Below the pieces are notes generated by a model, which saw only the letters and a list, made by a program, of their open reading frames with translations, was not told the origin of the DNA and made no database searches. A DNA stretch of 57,753 nt, taken from the NCBI GenBank assembly GCA_035247945.1, contig DATFHX010000008.1:1-57753 (forward strand), in the 5' to 3' direction. Origin of the DNA: DATFHX01 sp035247945. GTDB taxonomy: Bacteria > Patescibacteriota > Saccharimonadia > Saccharimonadales > Saccharimonadaceae. Below are positions 16,229 to 24,822 of the stretch, one piece after another (position 1 is the stretch's first letter; each line of letters begins with the position of its first letter). Position numbers and translations under genes: made by a program.

Positions 16229-17167
16229 CTAGGACATGCACTGCGTTACGAAGTCGAGCAGCTTCTTGTCCTTGCCACTAAGGGCGCGTTCGTACTGCTG
16301 CTGGAGCCTGCGCGATGTGGCTTGACCGTCCTTGGTGAGGGACTTGCCACACACCTGATCGAACCAGCGCATCTCTCCCTGACGGTACTGCTCGAAGCCG
16401 ATCTGCGCCTGGATGAGCGCCACCGGGTCGGTGATGACACCGGTTGCGGGAATTTCGTGCAGATTGACGTTGATGCCCTGCTGCGCGCCGATGTACACAT
16501 CACTCGGCGGCCAGACATCTGCCAGTCGCATAAGTGCGAAGTAGGCAGTGCGCGGCTTCTCGATCGCAGGGATACCCTGAATACCTCGCTGCTTGGCGAC
16601 ACCGCCGGCGAAGGTGGTCGACAAGATCAGGTTGACGACGAACGCTCGCCACTGGATCGGGAGACCTGCATGGCGCAGCAGCTCGTCTGCCGCAGTGGCG
16701 CTGACGAACTCCGCCGACACATTGGTGCCGAGTTCGGGCTTATAGAGCGGCTGAATGCTGTCCGCTCGTAGCGTACACCCGCTGTGGTGGCAGTCATGCA
16801 GCCACGCGGCGATCTCGATACCTTGCCGAATGGCAATGAGCGGTCCACGGCGCGCTGCCGACCCGTACATGCGGTCGAACAGCATCGTGGCGGAACGTGC
16901 CATGTCGGCGAAGTGGTTCTCGTTGTGGTAGGCGAGCTTGCGGCGAGACACCGAGGCACGTGCGTAGTCCTGAACACTCCGGAGGAGCCTCGCGTACTGA
17001 CGTGGCTCGATCGGCTGCGCGTCTGACTCCTTGACGGTGAACCGTCGGTCGTCGAACTCACGCCGGAGGTGGACGGGGTAGTGCGTGTGCCACGGGTACC
17101 AACCGAGGACCTCCTGCCAGGAGTCCCAGCTGAGGTGCTCGTCCCAGAAGGTGCCGAGTCCAAACAT
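16229..17167 (-). CDS. HD-domain metal-dependent phosphohydrolase-like protein
   Basis: 312 aa, soluble. An early His cluster (YHNENHFADMA, residues 80-90) and the HD pair in AWLHDCHHSG (residues 121-130) match the metal-binding start of HD/PDEase-type phosphohydrolases; a later Asp would be in LMRLADVWPP. Such enzymes act on nucleotides, cyclic nucleotides or (p)ppGpp; the substrate is not readable. It is GC-rich, with its own -10 (TATAGT, 17244-17249, minus), a hairpin-containing leader, GAGGA before the ATG and a terminator, i.e. an isolated cassette. Confidence 0.72.
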   Translation of the reverse strand: MFGLGTFWDEHLSWDSWQEVLGWYPWHTHYPVHLRREFDDRRFTVKESDAQPIEPRQYARLLRSVQDYARASVSRRKLAYHNENHFADMARSATMLFDRMYGSAARRGPLIAIRQGIEIAAWLHDCHHSGCTLRADSIQPLYKPELGTNVSAEFVSATAADELLRHAGLPIQWRAFVVNLILSTTFAGGVAKQRGIQGIPAIEKPRTAYFALMRLADVWPPSDVYIGAQQGINVNLHEIPATGVITDPVALIQAQIGFEQYRQGEMRWFDQVCGKSLTKDGQATSRRLQQQYERALSGKDKKLLDFVTQCMS

Positions 17168-17250
17168 AGCGTTGTGTTCCTCGAATCTACTTTTTAAGGG
17201 GCGGCTACGCTCGCGCGTAGGGAGCTCGTGTGCTCCGATAGGTACTATAT
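17168..17250 (-). promoter_or_regulatory. Promoter and hairpin leader of the HD-domain cassette
   Basis: On the minus strand the -10 TATAGT is followed by two small hairpins, GGAGC-ACACGA-GCTCC and CTACGC-GCGA-GCGTAG (the second with a GNRA-type loop), then GAGGA and the ATG. The layout is analogous to the SGNH leaders, although the sequence is not related. Confidence 0.55.
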
Positions 17251-17269
17251 TTCATTATTAGAAAATAAA

Positions 17270-17302
17270 ATACGTGTTGTGCAAATAGTGCACAACACGT
17301 AT
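17270..17302 (-). terminator. Terminator of the DUF5684 gene
   Basis: Perfect 13-bp stem (ATACGTGTTGTGC / GCACAACACGTAT) with a 7-nt loop. On the minus strand TTTTATTTTC follows. Confidence 0.85.
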
Positions 17303-17332
17303 GTATGTGAGGTGTTTTACCTCTGTTAGAGA

Positions 17333-17815
17333 CTAGGCGATCGGTGTTGCTGGATGCTTTTTACCATCCCACTTTGAGTCGTCGAAAGCAAGCCAAATAT
17401 ACCAAACGATTGGAATAAAGATAGCCCAGAGGACAAACACACCTTCTTTTCCGAGGCGAAGCCCGACATGGTACTGGGCAATGTATAGGAAAACGGCTGC
17501 GGCAATATTTACGATAGGGATGAAGGCGAGTACGGCCCAAAATCCTTGCTGCCCACCAAGTTCAAGCAGCGTCCAGTGATTGTAGACAGGAACCCATGCC
17601 TTCCAGGTTTCTACACCCGCTTTTTTAAAGATACGCATGAGAAGGAAGGAGACGACCACGTACACAATAGCAATGGTAATAAGTGCGAACCCTATGGTGA
17701 TCAGGAGAACTGCAGCGGTTGTTGCAGGGTCGGTATTGTTATACGACGAGCTGTCATATCCCGAGTTGTAGTTATAGTCATATGTTGCCTGAGCAAGCGT
17801 AGATACAATGTTCAT
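17333..17815 (-). CDS. DUF5684-type membrane protein
   Basis: 160 aa. A Tyr/Asn/Ser-rich N-terminus is followed by about four membrane segments. The stretch MRIFKKAGVETWKAWVPVYN, then GQQGFWAVLAFIPIVN, is the hallmark of the DUF5684 family, common in small-genome and Gram-positive bacteria and of unknown function. It sometimes occurs next to signal peptidases, but none is here. AAAGGA precedes the ATG, so this gene has a conventional ribosome site. Divergent from folD with a 59-bp gap. Confidence 0.75.
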   Translation of the reverse strand: MNIVSTLAQATYDYNYNSGYDSSSYNNTDPATTAAVLLITIGFALITIAIVYVVVSFLLMRIFKKAGVETWKAWVPVYNHWTLLELGGQQGFWAVLAFIPIVNIAAAVFLYIAQYHVGLRLGKEGVFVLWAIFIPIVWYIWLAFDDSKWDGKKHPATPIA

Positions 17816-17874
17816 ATATGTTCCTTTTTGGTTATCTTAGGCTTATTTTAGCACGGGTGGTAAAATAGAAGGCA

Positions 17875-18705
17875 ATGGCTAAAGAACTTAATGGTACCGA
17901 GCTCGTCGGATATATTAAAGAACGTCAGGCGCGACAAGTCCGCGCCCTTCGTCAAACACACCATGTATTTCCTAAACTGGTGATTATTAAGAGTCTTAAA
18001 GCAAATGCAGTAATCGATACGTATGTTCGTATGAAGATGCGCTACGGTGACGATATTCTTATCGAGTCGGTTGTTGATACACTTTCAGATGACGATATGG
18101 GAGCTGCGATTTCGCAGTATAACGCTGATCCATCTGTCCATGGTATTATTGTGCAACTTCCAATTGACGATCCTTCTAAAACAGAGTCGATTGTAAATCA
18201 GATTGCTCCAGAGAAAGATGTGGATGGTTTAGGTAGAGATGCACACTACGACAGCGCAACAGCGCTTGCTATTAACTGGCTCCTCGCTGGATATGGTATT
18301 GACCTCCATAATAAAAAGATCGCACTTGTAGGACACGGCAAACTCGTCGGCGCACCGCTGGACCGCATGTGGAAGAAGAGTGGGTATGACATAACGGTCA
18401 TCGATAAAGACCATCCCGATATGGTCGGCGCGCTTCGTGCGAGTGACATTATTGTGACGGCAACGGGAGTGCCTCGCCTCGTTACATCTACAATGGTTCC
18501 TCCTGGCGCGGTTATTATTGACGCAGGTACGGCAAGTGAAGATGGCGGTATTGTGGGGGATGTTGATCCAGCGCTGCGTGAGCGAGATGATATCAAGATT
18601 ACCCCCGAAAAGGGTGGTGTTGGGCCACTTACCATCGCAGCGCTCTTCGATAACGTTATCCAGTCAGCGTTAAGAGTGGCAGAACAAAAAAGCTCTAATT
18701 CCTAG
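17875..18705 (+). CDS. folD: Bifunctional methylene-THF dehydrogenase/cyclohydrolase
   Basis: 276 aa, usual FolD size. It interconverts 5,10-methylene-THF, methenyl-THF and 10-formyl-THF with NADP, feeding purine and formyl-Met synthesis. Visible marks: the catalytic region TYVRMKMRYG (Tyr and Lys), HGIIVQLPID, PEKDVDG, then the Rossmann segment ALVGHGKLVGAPL (His where many members have Arg-Ser) and GVGPLTIAALFDN. TAAAAT (17861-17866) ends 8 bp before the ATG, so probably leaderless. It shares a bidirectional terminator with the receiver gene. Confidence 0.93.
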   Translation: MAKELNGTELVGYIKERQARQVRALRQTHHVFPKLVIIKSLKANAVIDTYVRMKMRYGDDILIESVVDTLSDDDMGAAISQYNADPSVHGIIVQLPIDDPSKTESIVNQIAPEKDVDGLGRDAHYDSATALAINWLLAGYGIDLHNKKIALVGHGKLVGAPLDRMWKKSGYDITVIDKDHPDMVGALRASDIIVTATGVPRLVTSTMVPPGAVIIDAGTASEDGGIVGDVDPALRERDDIKITPEKGGVGPLTIAALFDNVIQSALRVAEQKSSNS

Positions 18706-18713
18706 AGCTTTTT
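18687..18713. terminator. Bidirectional terminator (folD / receiver gene)
   Basis: AAAAAGCTCTA-ATTCC-TAGAGCTTTTT, perfect 11-bp stem with A and T tracts on the two sides. The folD stop lies in the loop/stem. Confidence 0.88.
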
Positions 18714-18714
18714 A

Positions 18715-19086
18715 TTAGGTGATGCCGAGTGTTTCTTTTACGCGACTGACGACTTGTTTTGGCGTGAGATCTGCCTTAACGATGTAGCTATGAATACCGA
18801 GTGAACGAAGCGCTTTAGGTGCTTCTTCTTCGCCGAGATTCGTGAGGATAATAACAGGAATGTCTTTACCCCAGGCGTGTTTACGGATTTCAGTAAGTGC
18901 TTCAGTACCGTTCATTTCAGGCATTTGAAGATCTAGGAGGATAAGATCTGGGCTAAACGCTTCAACAAGTGCAACACCGCGTTTTCCATTATCGGCGAGT
19001 TGTACGTCGAAATCATCGGCTTCGAACTTCATTCGATACATTTGACTAATTACTGGGTCGTCTTCGATGATTGCTATACGTGTCAT
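18715..19086 (-). CDS. Single-domain response regulator (CheY-like receiver)
   Basis: 123 aa, one receiver domain with no output domain. Acid pocket in IIEDD, phosphoacceptor Asp52 in LILLDLQMPEMNG, conserved Thr82 (ILTN) and Lys in YIVKAD. It probably relays phosphate from a kinase or acts by protein contact; the sensor kinase 1.3 kb away (20372) is a possible partner, which is inference. TATCAT (19095-19100, minus) ends 8 bp before the ATG, a leaderless arrangement. Confidence 0.92.
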   Translation of the reverse strand: MTRIAIIEDDPVISQMYRMKFEADDFDVQLADNGKRGVALVEAFSPDLILLDLQMPEMNGTEALTEIRKHAWGKDIPVIILTNLGEEEAPKALRSLGIHSYIVKADLTPKQVVSRVKETLGIT

Positions 19087-19170
19087 TAATTCTTATGATA
19101 CCCCATAGAGGCGAAAAAACCAATATTGTGGTATGATACCTGTGGAAACCTGTAACAAAATGGAGATCTT

Positions 19171-19512
19171 ATGAGAGATTTAGCACCTGATATTTACCGA
19201 CAGAGACTTGTTATTGAGGGGTATCCAGAAAAGCCAATTAGCGATGAACAGATCAAGAGTTACCTCAGTGAGCTGTCAAAGCAGATTGACATGAAACAAC
19301 TTATTGAACCAGTGACGGATCGCAGCGACCTCTACGGTTGGGCGGGATGGATCCACTGGGAGACATCAGGCGCACACTTTTATGCCTGGGAACAACCACG
19401 TCTATTTTTTAGTGTCGACATTTACACCTGTAAGGCATTTAAATCTGAAGATGCAGTCGAGTTTACGAAGCAGTACTTTAACGCAAACGAAATAGAGTAT
19501 AAGGATTTTTAA
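19171..19512 (+). CDS. S-adenosylmethionine decarboxylase-like protein (SpeD fold)
   Basis: 113 aa, the length of bacterial SpeD/SpeH. The segment GWAGWIHWETSGAHFYAWE followed by FFSVDIYTC aligns with the SpeH core, where ESH is the self-cleavage site and DVYTC carries the catalytic Cys. The Cys is kept, but the position of ESH reads ETS, so formation of the pyruvoyl cofactor is doubtful. It may be a diverged decarboxylase or a related protein with a new role. GGAGAT lies before the ATG. The next gene starts directly after its stop. Confidence 0.6.
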   Translation: MRDLAPDIYRQRLVIEGYPEKPISDEQIKSYLSELSKQIDMKQLIEPVTDRSDLYGWAGWIHWETSGAHFYAWEQPRLFFSVDIYTCKAFKSEDAVEFTKQYFNANEIEYKDF

Positions 19513-20334
19513 ATGACAATCACGGTTGAACATCTGAGCGAAACTCCGGAATATCGATACGACATGCCCGAGGAAGAACTCCGCCAACTCGCAACCGAAC
19601 TGCTTACTGAACGCGAACCTATCACGAATGATAGGTTCGTTTGTTATGAGCTCGACGGCAGTGAAAAAGCGGCGAATCTTGGACGGGTGGTTGAGAGAAG
19701 TGTGTTCGAAAAACGGTTTGAACACACTTCAGAAGAAATGAAGCAAGAATATGGAGAATACGAGCGTAATAGTACATTCTTTGTTACGCTTGACCGCGTT
19801 ACATCTTTGCCAGTCGGTGCAGTGCGTGCAATAACAGCGTCCCCTGAACTTGGAGAGCGTAGCTTCAAGTCGGTGAATGACCTCGTTGAAATTGGTCCGC
19901 CAAACCCACCCTACCCCCACACGCAAGCCGAGATTTTTCAACATTATGGTATAGATGATCCTAGAAAATGTTGGGATATCGGAACGGCTGCCGTCCTTCC
20001 TGGGTACGGAGGAGGTGAAGTAAGCTCGCAGATTTACCGTGCGATGTGGGTCGCCTCGCAGCGCCACGGTGTCGAGCATTTCTTTTCGATGATTGCCCGT
20101 AAGCCGTATGAGATGATGGAGCTTGTCGGATTTCCTTTTGAAAAGATTTATGATGCAGATTGGGTATCCTATCTAAACTCAGAGAGCCTTCCAGTTTACG
20201 GTGCGGCACCAACCTTTGATGAAGCCGTGCGTCAACAAGAGGCAAGAACGGGAGCGGATCTTATGCCATTCCTCCATGATTCTTTCCGTGTGCTTGGTCA
20301 TGGTGACCATGATGACGCGCTCATGCTTCGCTAG
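19513..20334 (+). CDS. GNAT-like acyltransferase, partner of the SpeD-like gene
   Basis: 273 aa, soluble. The middle (about residues 85-200) shows a GNAT-like order: strand FFVTLDRVTSLPVGAVRAI, then WDIGTAAVLPGYGG, and a helix AMWVASQRHGVEHFF. It loosely resembles acyl-homoserine-lactone-synthase or N-acyltransferase types. The ATG follows the SpeD-like stop without a gap, so the two are translationally coupled and probably act together, possibly on an amine or AdoMet derivative (inference). The family call is tentative. Confidence 0.5.
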   Translation: MTITVEHLSETPEYRYDMPEEELRQLATELLTEREPITNDRFVCYELDGSEKAANLGRVVERSVFEKRFEHTSEEMKQEYGEYERNSTFFVTLDRVTSLPVGAVRAITASPELGERSFKSVNDLVEIGPPNPPYPHTQAEIFQHYGIDDPRKCWDIGTAAVLPGYGGGEVSSQIYRAMWVASQRHGVEHFFSMIARKPYEMMELVGFPFEKIYDADWVSYLNSESLPVYGAAPTFDEAVRQQEARTGADLMPFLHDSFRVLGHGDHDDALMLR

Positions 20335-20371
20335 GCTATACAGATTATACTGCTTACGGTAGACTGTAAGA

Positions 20372-22594
20372 GTGGATTTGCTAATTCTTATTGTCACATG
20401 TGTTATTGATCTAACACTCGGTTTATTCGTTCTTCTAAGAGATACTCGTAAGACTTATACACGGCTTTTTGTTGCAGTAAGTATCCTTCTTACAGGATGG
20501 ATCGTTTCAAACTATTTGACAAACCACCAGGAGCTGAACCTGGGCGTTATTAATTTGGCAAACAAAGCTGCGTTTGTCAGTGGATTCGGTGTGCTCGTTG
20601 CGGCCGTCCTCTTTACCTACTTCTTCCCGCAGCGAAGAAGTATCTCAAAAACCGAACGTAATCTTGGTATTATCGGTGTACTCATCATTATTGGACTCTC
20701 TATGACGTCACTTGTTTCTGGTGATGCTGTACTTGAAAATGGCACTGTCGAGTTTACGATTGGCCCACTTGTGTGGCTATACATCGCCGCCTTTGCTGTC
20801 TGTATTGGTATTATGGTTCGTAATCTTTTGTCAATTCACAGGGACCAGGGACTGGTAAAACTCCAGCAGGCTCGGTTTATTCTCATTGCATTTAGCGCAA
20901 CTGCATTTTTCGGACTTCTTCTCAATGTTATTATTCCGCTTGCCGAAGGAGGTAACTGGGATTCTACGAGGTATGGCCCACTTGTTACCGTTATTCTTGT
21001 AGCAACGATCGCTTACACGATCGTTAAGCACGGCCTTTTCGATATTCGCCTAGCCGCTGTTCGAGGTGTTGCCTATGTCTTCTCACTCTTGACGCTTGCC
21101 GGCACCTACTACCTTGTCGCCTTTGGTATAAGCCGACTGTTCATTCATGACCCCGCAGCGGTTGCGGCTGCACAGAGTCCAATTAGTATTGTTCTAGCAC
21201 TTATCTTGGCTTTCGTATTTCAGCCTGTACGAAAGTTCTTTGACCGTCTCACAAATAGTATCTTTTTTCACGACAACTATGATACAGATGACTTTCTGTC
21301 ACGACTTGGTGAGGAGCTTAGTGCGGCAACTGACCTTCGTAATCTCCTCCAGCGTGCTTCTGAAGAAATTGCAGGAACACTTCAGTCTGAGCAGGGCTTC
21401 TTCTATGTGCGATATGGAGACAAACACATCAATGCCGGGACGCCTCACCATAGCCTCATGGAAGTCGGTAATATTCGAATACTCGATGACTATATCGAAC
21501 ATGCCGGATCAAAAGCAATTGTTGCGGATCTTGTTAGTGAGTCTGCGGATGTCTATTCACTCCTAAAGCAGCACAAGATAGCGATTGCGCTCCCACTTAT
21601 GCATGGGGGTAAAGCGCTGAGCTACCTCTTTGTAGGGCGCCGTCGTAGTCGTGAATATACCCAACGGGACGTCCGTGTGCTTGAGACGATTGCAAATGAG
21701 CTTATGATCGCGATTCAAAACGCTCTCTCCGTCCAGGAAGTGAAGGACATTAACGCAACACTGCAGCAGCGCGTCAATGACGCAACAAAAGAGCTACGAA
21801 CAACCAATAAGCAGCTGCAGCGACTTGATGCCGCAAAAGATGAGTTCATTAGCATGGCCTCACACCAACTTCGTACTCCGCTTACGAGTGTAAAGGGATA
21901 TATCAGTATGGTACTTGAAGGTGATATGGGCCATATCACAAAGCAGCAGCGAGAAGTGCTCGAAGAAGCCTTCGCGAGCAGTGAGCGGATGGTGCATCTT
22001 ATCGGCGACTTCTTGAATGTATCCAGGCTTAAGACGGGTAAGTTTATTATCGATCGGCGTTCATCGGATCTTGTGAAAGTGATTACTCAAGAGGTTGCGA
22101 GTTTGCAGTCAACTGCAAAAGCGCATAACTTGGAGCTGTCATTTAGGCAACCGTCCTACTTCCCGATGCTTTATTTAGACGAGGCGAAAATTCGTCAGGT
22201 GGTTATGAACTTTATTGATAATGCGATCTATTATTCCCGCGAAGGCACGGCGATCAAAGTTGCGCTCTCTATTAGCGATGGAAGTGCTGTTCTTACAGTG
22301 AAAGACACTGGGATAGGTGTTCCTCCTGCAGAACAACCCCACCTCTTTACGAAGTTCTTCCGTGCGACGAATGCACGTAAGAAACGTCCGGATGGAACGG
22401 GCGTGGGTCTCTTTCTCGCAAAGAAAGTCATTGTTGCTCACGGTGGATCAATGGTATTTGAGTCGACCGAGGGCGAGGGAAGTACGTTTGGGTTTAGGCT
22501 CCCAATTAAGCTCTTAAGTGAGCCCGCCACTGGTAATGCGGATGAGCTCAATAATCAACCACACCACGACGATCACCACAGCGACGCCAATTAG
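20372..22594 (+). CDS. Membrane sensor histidine kinase (7TM-GAF-HisKA-HATPase)
   Basis: 740 aa with a GTG start. Residues 1-230 hold seven or eight membrane helices of the 7TM histidine-kinase N-terminal type; about 305-455 is GAF-like; a short coiled coil leads to the HisKA box (FISMASHQLRTPL) near residue 497; the ATPase has N box MNFIDNAIYYS, G1 KDTGIGVP and G2 DGTGVGLFLAKK. It autophosphorylates on His and passes phosphate to a receiver. No receiver is fused; the stand-alone receiver at 18715 is a candidate partner. Its last 81 bp overlap a convergent small gene. Confidence 0.92.
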   Translation: MDLLILIVTCVIDLTLGLFVLLRDTRKTYTRLFVAVSILLTGWIVSNYLTNHQELNLGVINLANKAAFVSGFGVLVAAVLFTYFFPQRRSISKTERNLGIIGVLIIIGLSMTSLVSGDAVLENGTVEFTIGPLVWLYIAAFAVCIGIMVRNLLSIHRDQGLVKLQQARFILIAFSATAFFGLLLNVIIPLAEGGNWDSTRYGPLVTVILVATIAYTIVKHGLFDIRLAAVRGVAYVFSLLTLAGTYYLVAFGISRLFIHDPAAVAAAQSPISIVLALILAFVFQPVRKFFDRLTNSIFFHDNYDTDDFLSRLGEELSAATDLRNLLQRASEEIAGTLQSEQGFFYVRYGDKHINAGTPHHSLMEVGNIRILDDYIEHAGSKAIVADLVSESADVYSLLKQHKIAIALPLMHGGKALSYLFVGRRRSREYTQRDVRVLETIANELMIAIQNALSVQEVKDINATLQQRVNDATKELRTTNKQLQRLDAAKDEFISMASHQLRTPLTSVKGYISMVLEGDMGHITKQQREVLEEAFASSERMVHLIGDFLNVSRLKTGKFIIDRRSSDLVKVITQEVASLQSTAKAHNLELSFRQPSYFPMLYLDEAKIRQVVMNFIDNAIYYSREGTAIKVALSISDGSAVLTVKDTGIGVPPAEQPHLFTKFFRATNARKKRPDGTGVGLFLAKKVIVAHGGSMVFESTEGEGSTFGFRLPIKLLSEPATGNADELNNQPHHDDHHSDAN

Positions 22595-22741
22595 AATGGG
22601 CTTTGCGACACGCTTGTTATCAATCCACCATTGGTGAATCGGATTGCGGTGCACTGCAGAAACGCGTGTAACAGATGGACGCACTGTTTTCGCGTCTTGA
22701 CCAGAGTATACTTTGTTTCGCTTTTTCTTCTGCTTTGCCAT
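22514..22741 (-). CDS. Small basic single-helix membrane protein
   Basis: 75 aa: a Lys/Arg-rich N-terminal half (MAKQKKKRNK...) and one membrane segment near residues 48-68. TATACT (22751-22756, minus) ends 9 bp before the ATG, which supports transcription and a leaderless start. The 3' end overlaps the kinase gene by 81 bp in convergent orientation, unusual for two real genes. No family recognised. Confidence 0.6.
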   Translation of the reverse strand: MAKQKKKRNKVYSGQDAKTVRPSVTRVSAVHRNPIHQWWIDNKRVAKPILIGVAVVIVVVWLIIELIRITSGGLT

Positions 22742-22833
22742 AACTACCTTAGTATAGCAAATGCCGCCCCTGTTTTAAAGGACGGCAGTATGCTAAAGGT
22801 AGAGCGGTCAGTCTCTTTATGATCTTGCGCGAA

Positions 22834-24624
22834 TTACAGTGCGCGGCGGCTAACAAAGTAGTAGGTGGTTGCGGCAATAAGTGATCCGATTCCAATTACA
22901 GCGAGGAGCGTGTTAACGGCACCGGTCTGTGGAAGTTCGGCAGGAATTTCTGGTGTGGTTGGAGTCTCTGGAGTTGTTGGTGTCGTTGGTGTTTCGACAC
23001 ACTTATTGCTGTCCTTTGGAAGATCTTCTTTTCCAGGAATGGTGCAGTTCTCGTAGCACTTGTTGCTATCCTTAGGTAACGTCTCTTTACCTGGCACTGG
23101 GCAGTTTTCGCGGCAATCAGGGCTATCTTTTGGTAATGTTTCTTTACCGGGGACGGTACATTTTTCTTCGCACCGTGCATCGCCGACAGGAATACCAGGC
23201 TTGCACTCTTCAGGAGTGACGGGTGCAACTGGAACCTGAACCTTACAGTCTGCACTCGTCACCGTTTTAGTAGAGCCATTAACCTTCACGTTTACGCTCA
23301 GTGTTGCAGTATAAGTTCGGGCTGCATCGTAGGTGTGTGAAAGAGCATTTACTGTTGGGACTGTTTTACTGTTGCCGTCTCCGAATGCAAGCGTGTAGTT
23401 AACGATTTCTGCGCCGTTCTTGGCAGTTCCTTTTCCGGTGAAGGTGTAGGTTGTGCGAGATATCTTTGTAGCCGTAAGGCTGACGCACGTATACTCAGGC
23501 TGTTCTTTCGGAGGTGTTGGCTGGCACTCTTTTGGAACGACAACATCTGCAGTATCGTCCTTAGAACCTCCATCTATGATAACGACAGCCTTGTTTGTGA
23601 GTGTGTTCGGACCACATTTTGGCAGCTGGTCATTTGCGGCAACCTTGGCACTGAATTTGATGTATCCGGCGGCTGCTGCATTGTAGTCGCCGATGTTGAT
23701 ACCTGAAGTAGTAAGGGTATCGCCCACCTTGACGCCATTTGGATTTGTTCCATTCTTAACGTAGGTGGAATCTTTAATGTAGGAGATGCCCGCAGGAAGG
23801 GTGTCCTTTACTGTGACGTTGTTTTGACGCTGGTCGCCCGTATTTTTGTAACTAATCTGGTATTCAACAGTATCGCCCGGCTTTGTCGTGACAGATTGGT
23901 GCCAAGCAGTGTCGCCCTTGACGCGGACCTGCTTGTTCATGTCGAACGTATTCTTCGTTGCAAACTGGGGCTTTACTTTGAAATATACATAGCCGCTGTA
24001 TTGGTAACAGCCTGGGATCTTTCCATCAAGTTTGTCATACCCAAGCAGGGCTCCCGCTGAGGTGACAATGGAGTCGCCAAGCTTAACGCCATTCGCACTT
24101 TTACCAACACTATTGTTGTGGTAGCTTGCAGACCCGGGAACATATGCAAGATTAAAGACCTGATCCGACGTCAGAGTTACATCGTCATACACCTTTGCTG
24201 GCTTTGAGTTGTCTGCAGTTACAAATCCGCTAATAGGAACACTCTTTGCTGTGGTTGTTGGGACAGAAGCACTGGCACGTACATTTGTTGCAACAAGGTT
24301 AAGGTTACTTGCGGCATTATTGTGGACGTACATGCGCACTACGTACTCTTTACCTGCCTGAACAGTAAGGGTATCCTTCCATCCGCCATCGCTGGTGTTG
24401 CTCGCATCCTTAACGGTAACAAAGTTACGCTCATCGCCGTAGGCTGAGTTGTCAGTGATGGAGTTGAACGTAATGTAGGGTGCGGGATGTGCCTCTGTAA
24501 AGGTCTGACGATCTGGACCCCATGCAAAGATAACCGTTGGAACAATAACGGCAGCGATAAGCATTGCGACAAGTGCACTTGTGCGTTTCGGTAGGTATCG
24601 GAGCGCAGTTAATAGGTGGCGCAT
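22834..24624 (-). CDS. LPQTG-type surface protein with DUF11-like and PKD-like domains
   Basis: About 596 aa from the ATG at 24624, chosen because AGGAGAG lies 10 bp upstream; a longer frame would need a TTG. Signal peptide near residues 20-37, two or three DUF11-like beta domains (DTVEYQISYKNTG, VKDTLPAGISYIKDS), a PKD-like domain (YTLAFGDGNSKTV, ADCKVQV), three Cys-containing repeats, a Thr/Pro stalk, then LPQTG, a hydrophobic helix and a basic tail. That is a sortase sorting signal, so covalent wall anchoring is expected. No sortase is in this window. Confidence 0.88.
   Translation of the reverse strand: MRHLLTALRYLPKRTSALVAMLIAAVIVPTVIFAWGPDRQTFTEAHPAPYITFNSITDNSAYGDERNFVTVKDASNTSDGGWKDTLTVQAGKEYVVRMYVHNNAASNLNLVATNVRASASVPTTTAKSVPISGFVTADNSKPAKVYDDVTLTSDQVFNLAYVPGSASYHNNSVGKSANGVKLGDSIVTSAGALLGYDKLDGKIPGCYQYSGYVYFKVKPQFATKNTFDMNKQVRVKGDTAWHQSVTTKPGDTVEYQISYKNTGDQRQNNVTVKDTLPAGISYIKDSTYVKNGTNPNGVKVGDTLTTSGINIGDYNAAAAGYIKFSAKVAANDQLPKCGPNTLTNKAVVIIDGGSKDDTADVVVPKECQPTPPKEQPEYTCVSLTATKISRTTYTFTGKGTAKNGAEIVNYTLAFGDGNSKTVPTVNALSHTYDAARTYTATLSVNVKVNGSTKTVTSADCKVQVPVAPVTPEECKPGIPVGDARCEEKCTVPGKETLPKDSPDCRENCPVPGKETLPKDSNKCYENCTIPGKEDLPKDSNKCVETPTTPTTPETPTTPEIPAELPQTGAVNTLLAVIGIGSLIAATTYYFVSRRAL
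22996..23172 (-). repeat. Three tandem Cys-rich repeats in the LPQTG protein
   Basis: Three copies of a unit of about 18 codons with consensus C-x-(V/I)-PGKE-x-LPKDS-x-x-C sit just before the Thr/Pro stalk. Pairs of Cys in each unit may form disulfides in the exported protein. Confidence 0.8.
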
Positions 24625-24756
24625 GTAGTAGTGACTCTCCTCTTTCTTCTTACGCGCTCTCAATTACGCGTAAGTGGTTATTCTCTATTAATTAGTAAAG
24701 CAATCCCTAGGGATTGTCAAATAAAATCAGACGCTATCATTAAACGTGTGTGTCCC

Positions 24757-24806
24757 CGAGGGACCGACAGGCTGAGCGCAGCGCTCGGCTTCTGTCGGTC
24801 CTCTCG
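24757..24806 (-). terminator. Large branched hairpin, likely terminator
   Basis: Ten-bp stem 24761-24770 / 24792-24801 (GGACCGACAG / CTGTCGGTCC) with an inner GAGCG/CGCTC stem and an outer CGAG/CTCG. It follows the leftward lipoprotein gene. No T-tract follows, so termination strength is uncertain. Confidence 0.6.
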
Positions 24807-24822
24807 AGTGTACACGTAGTAC

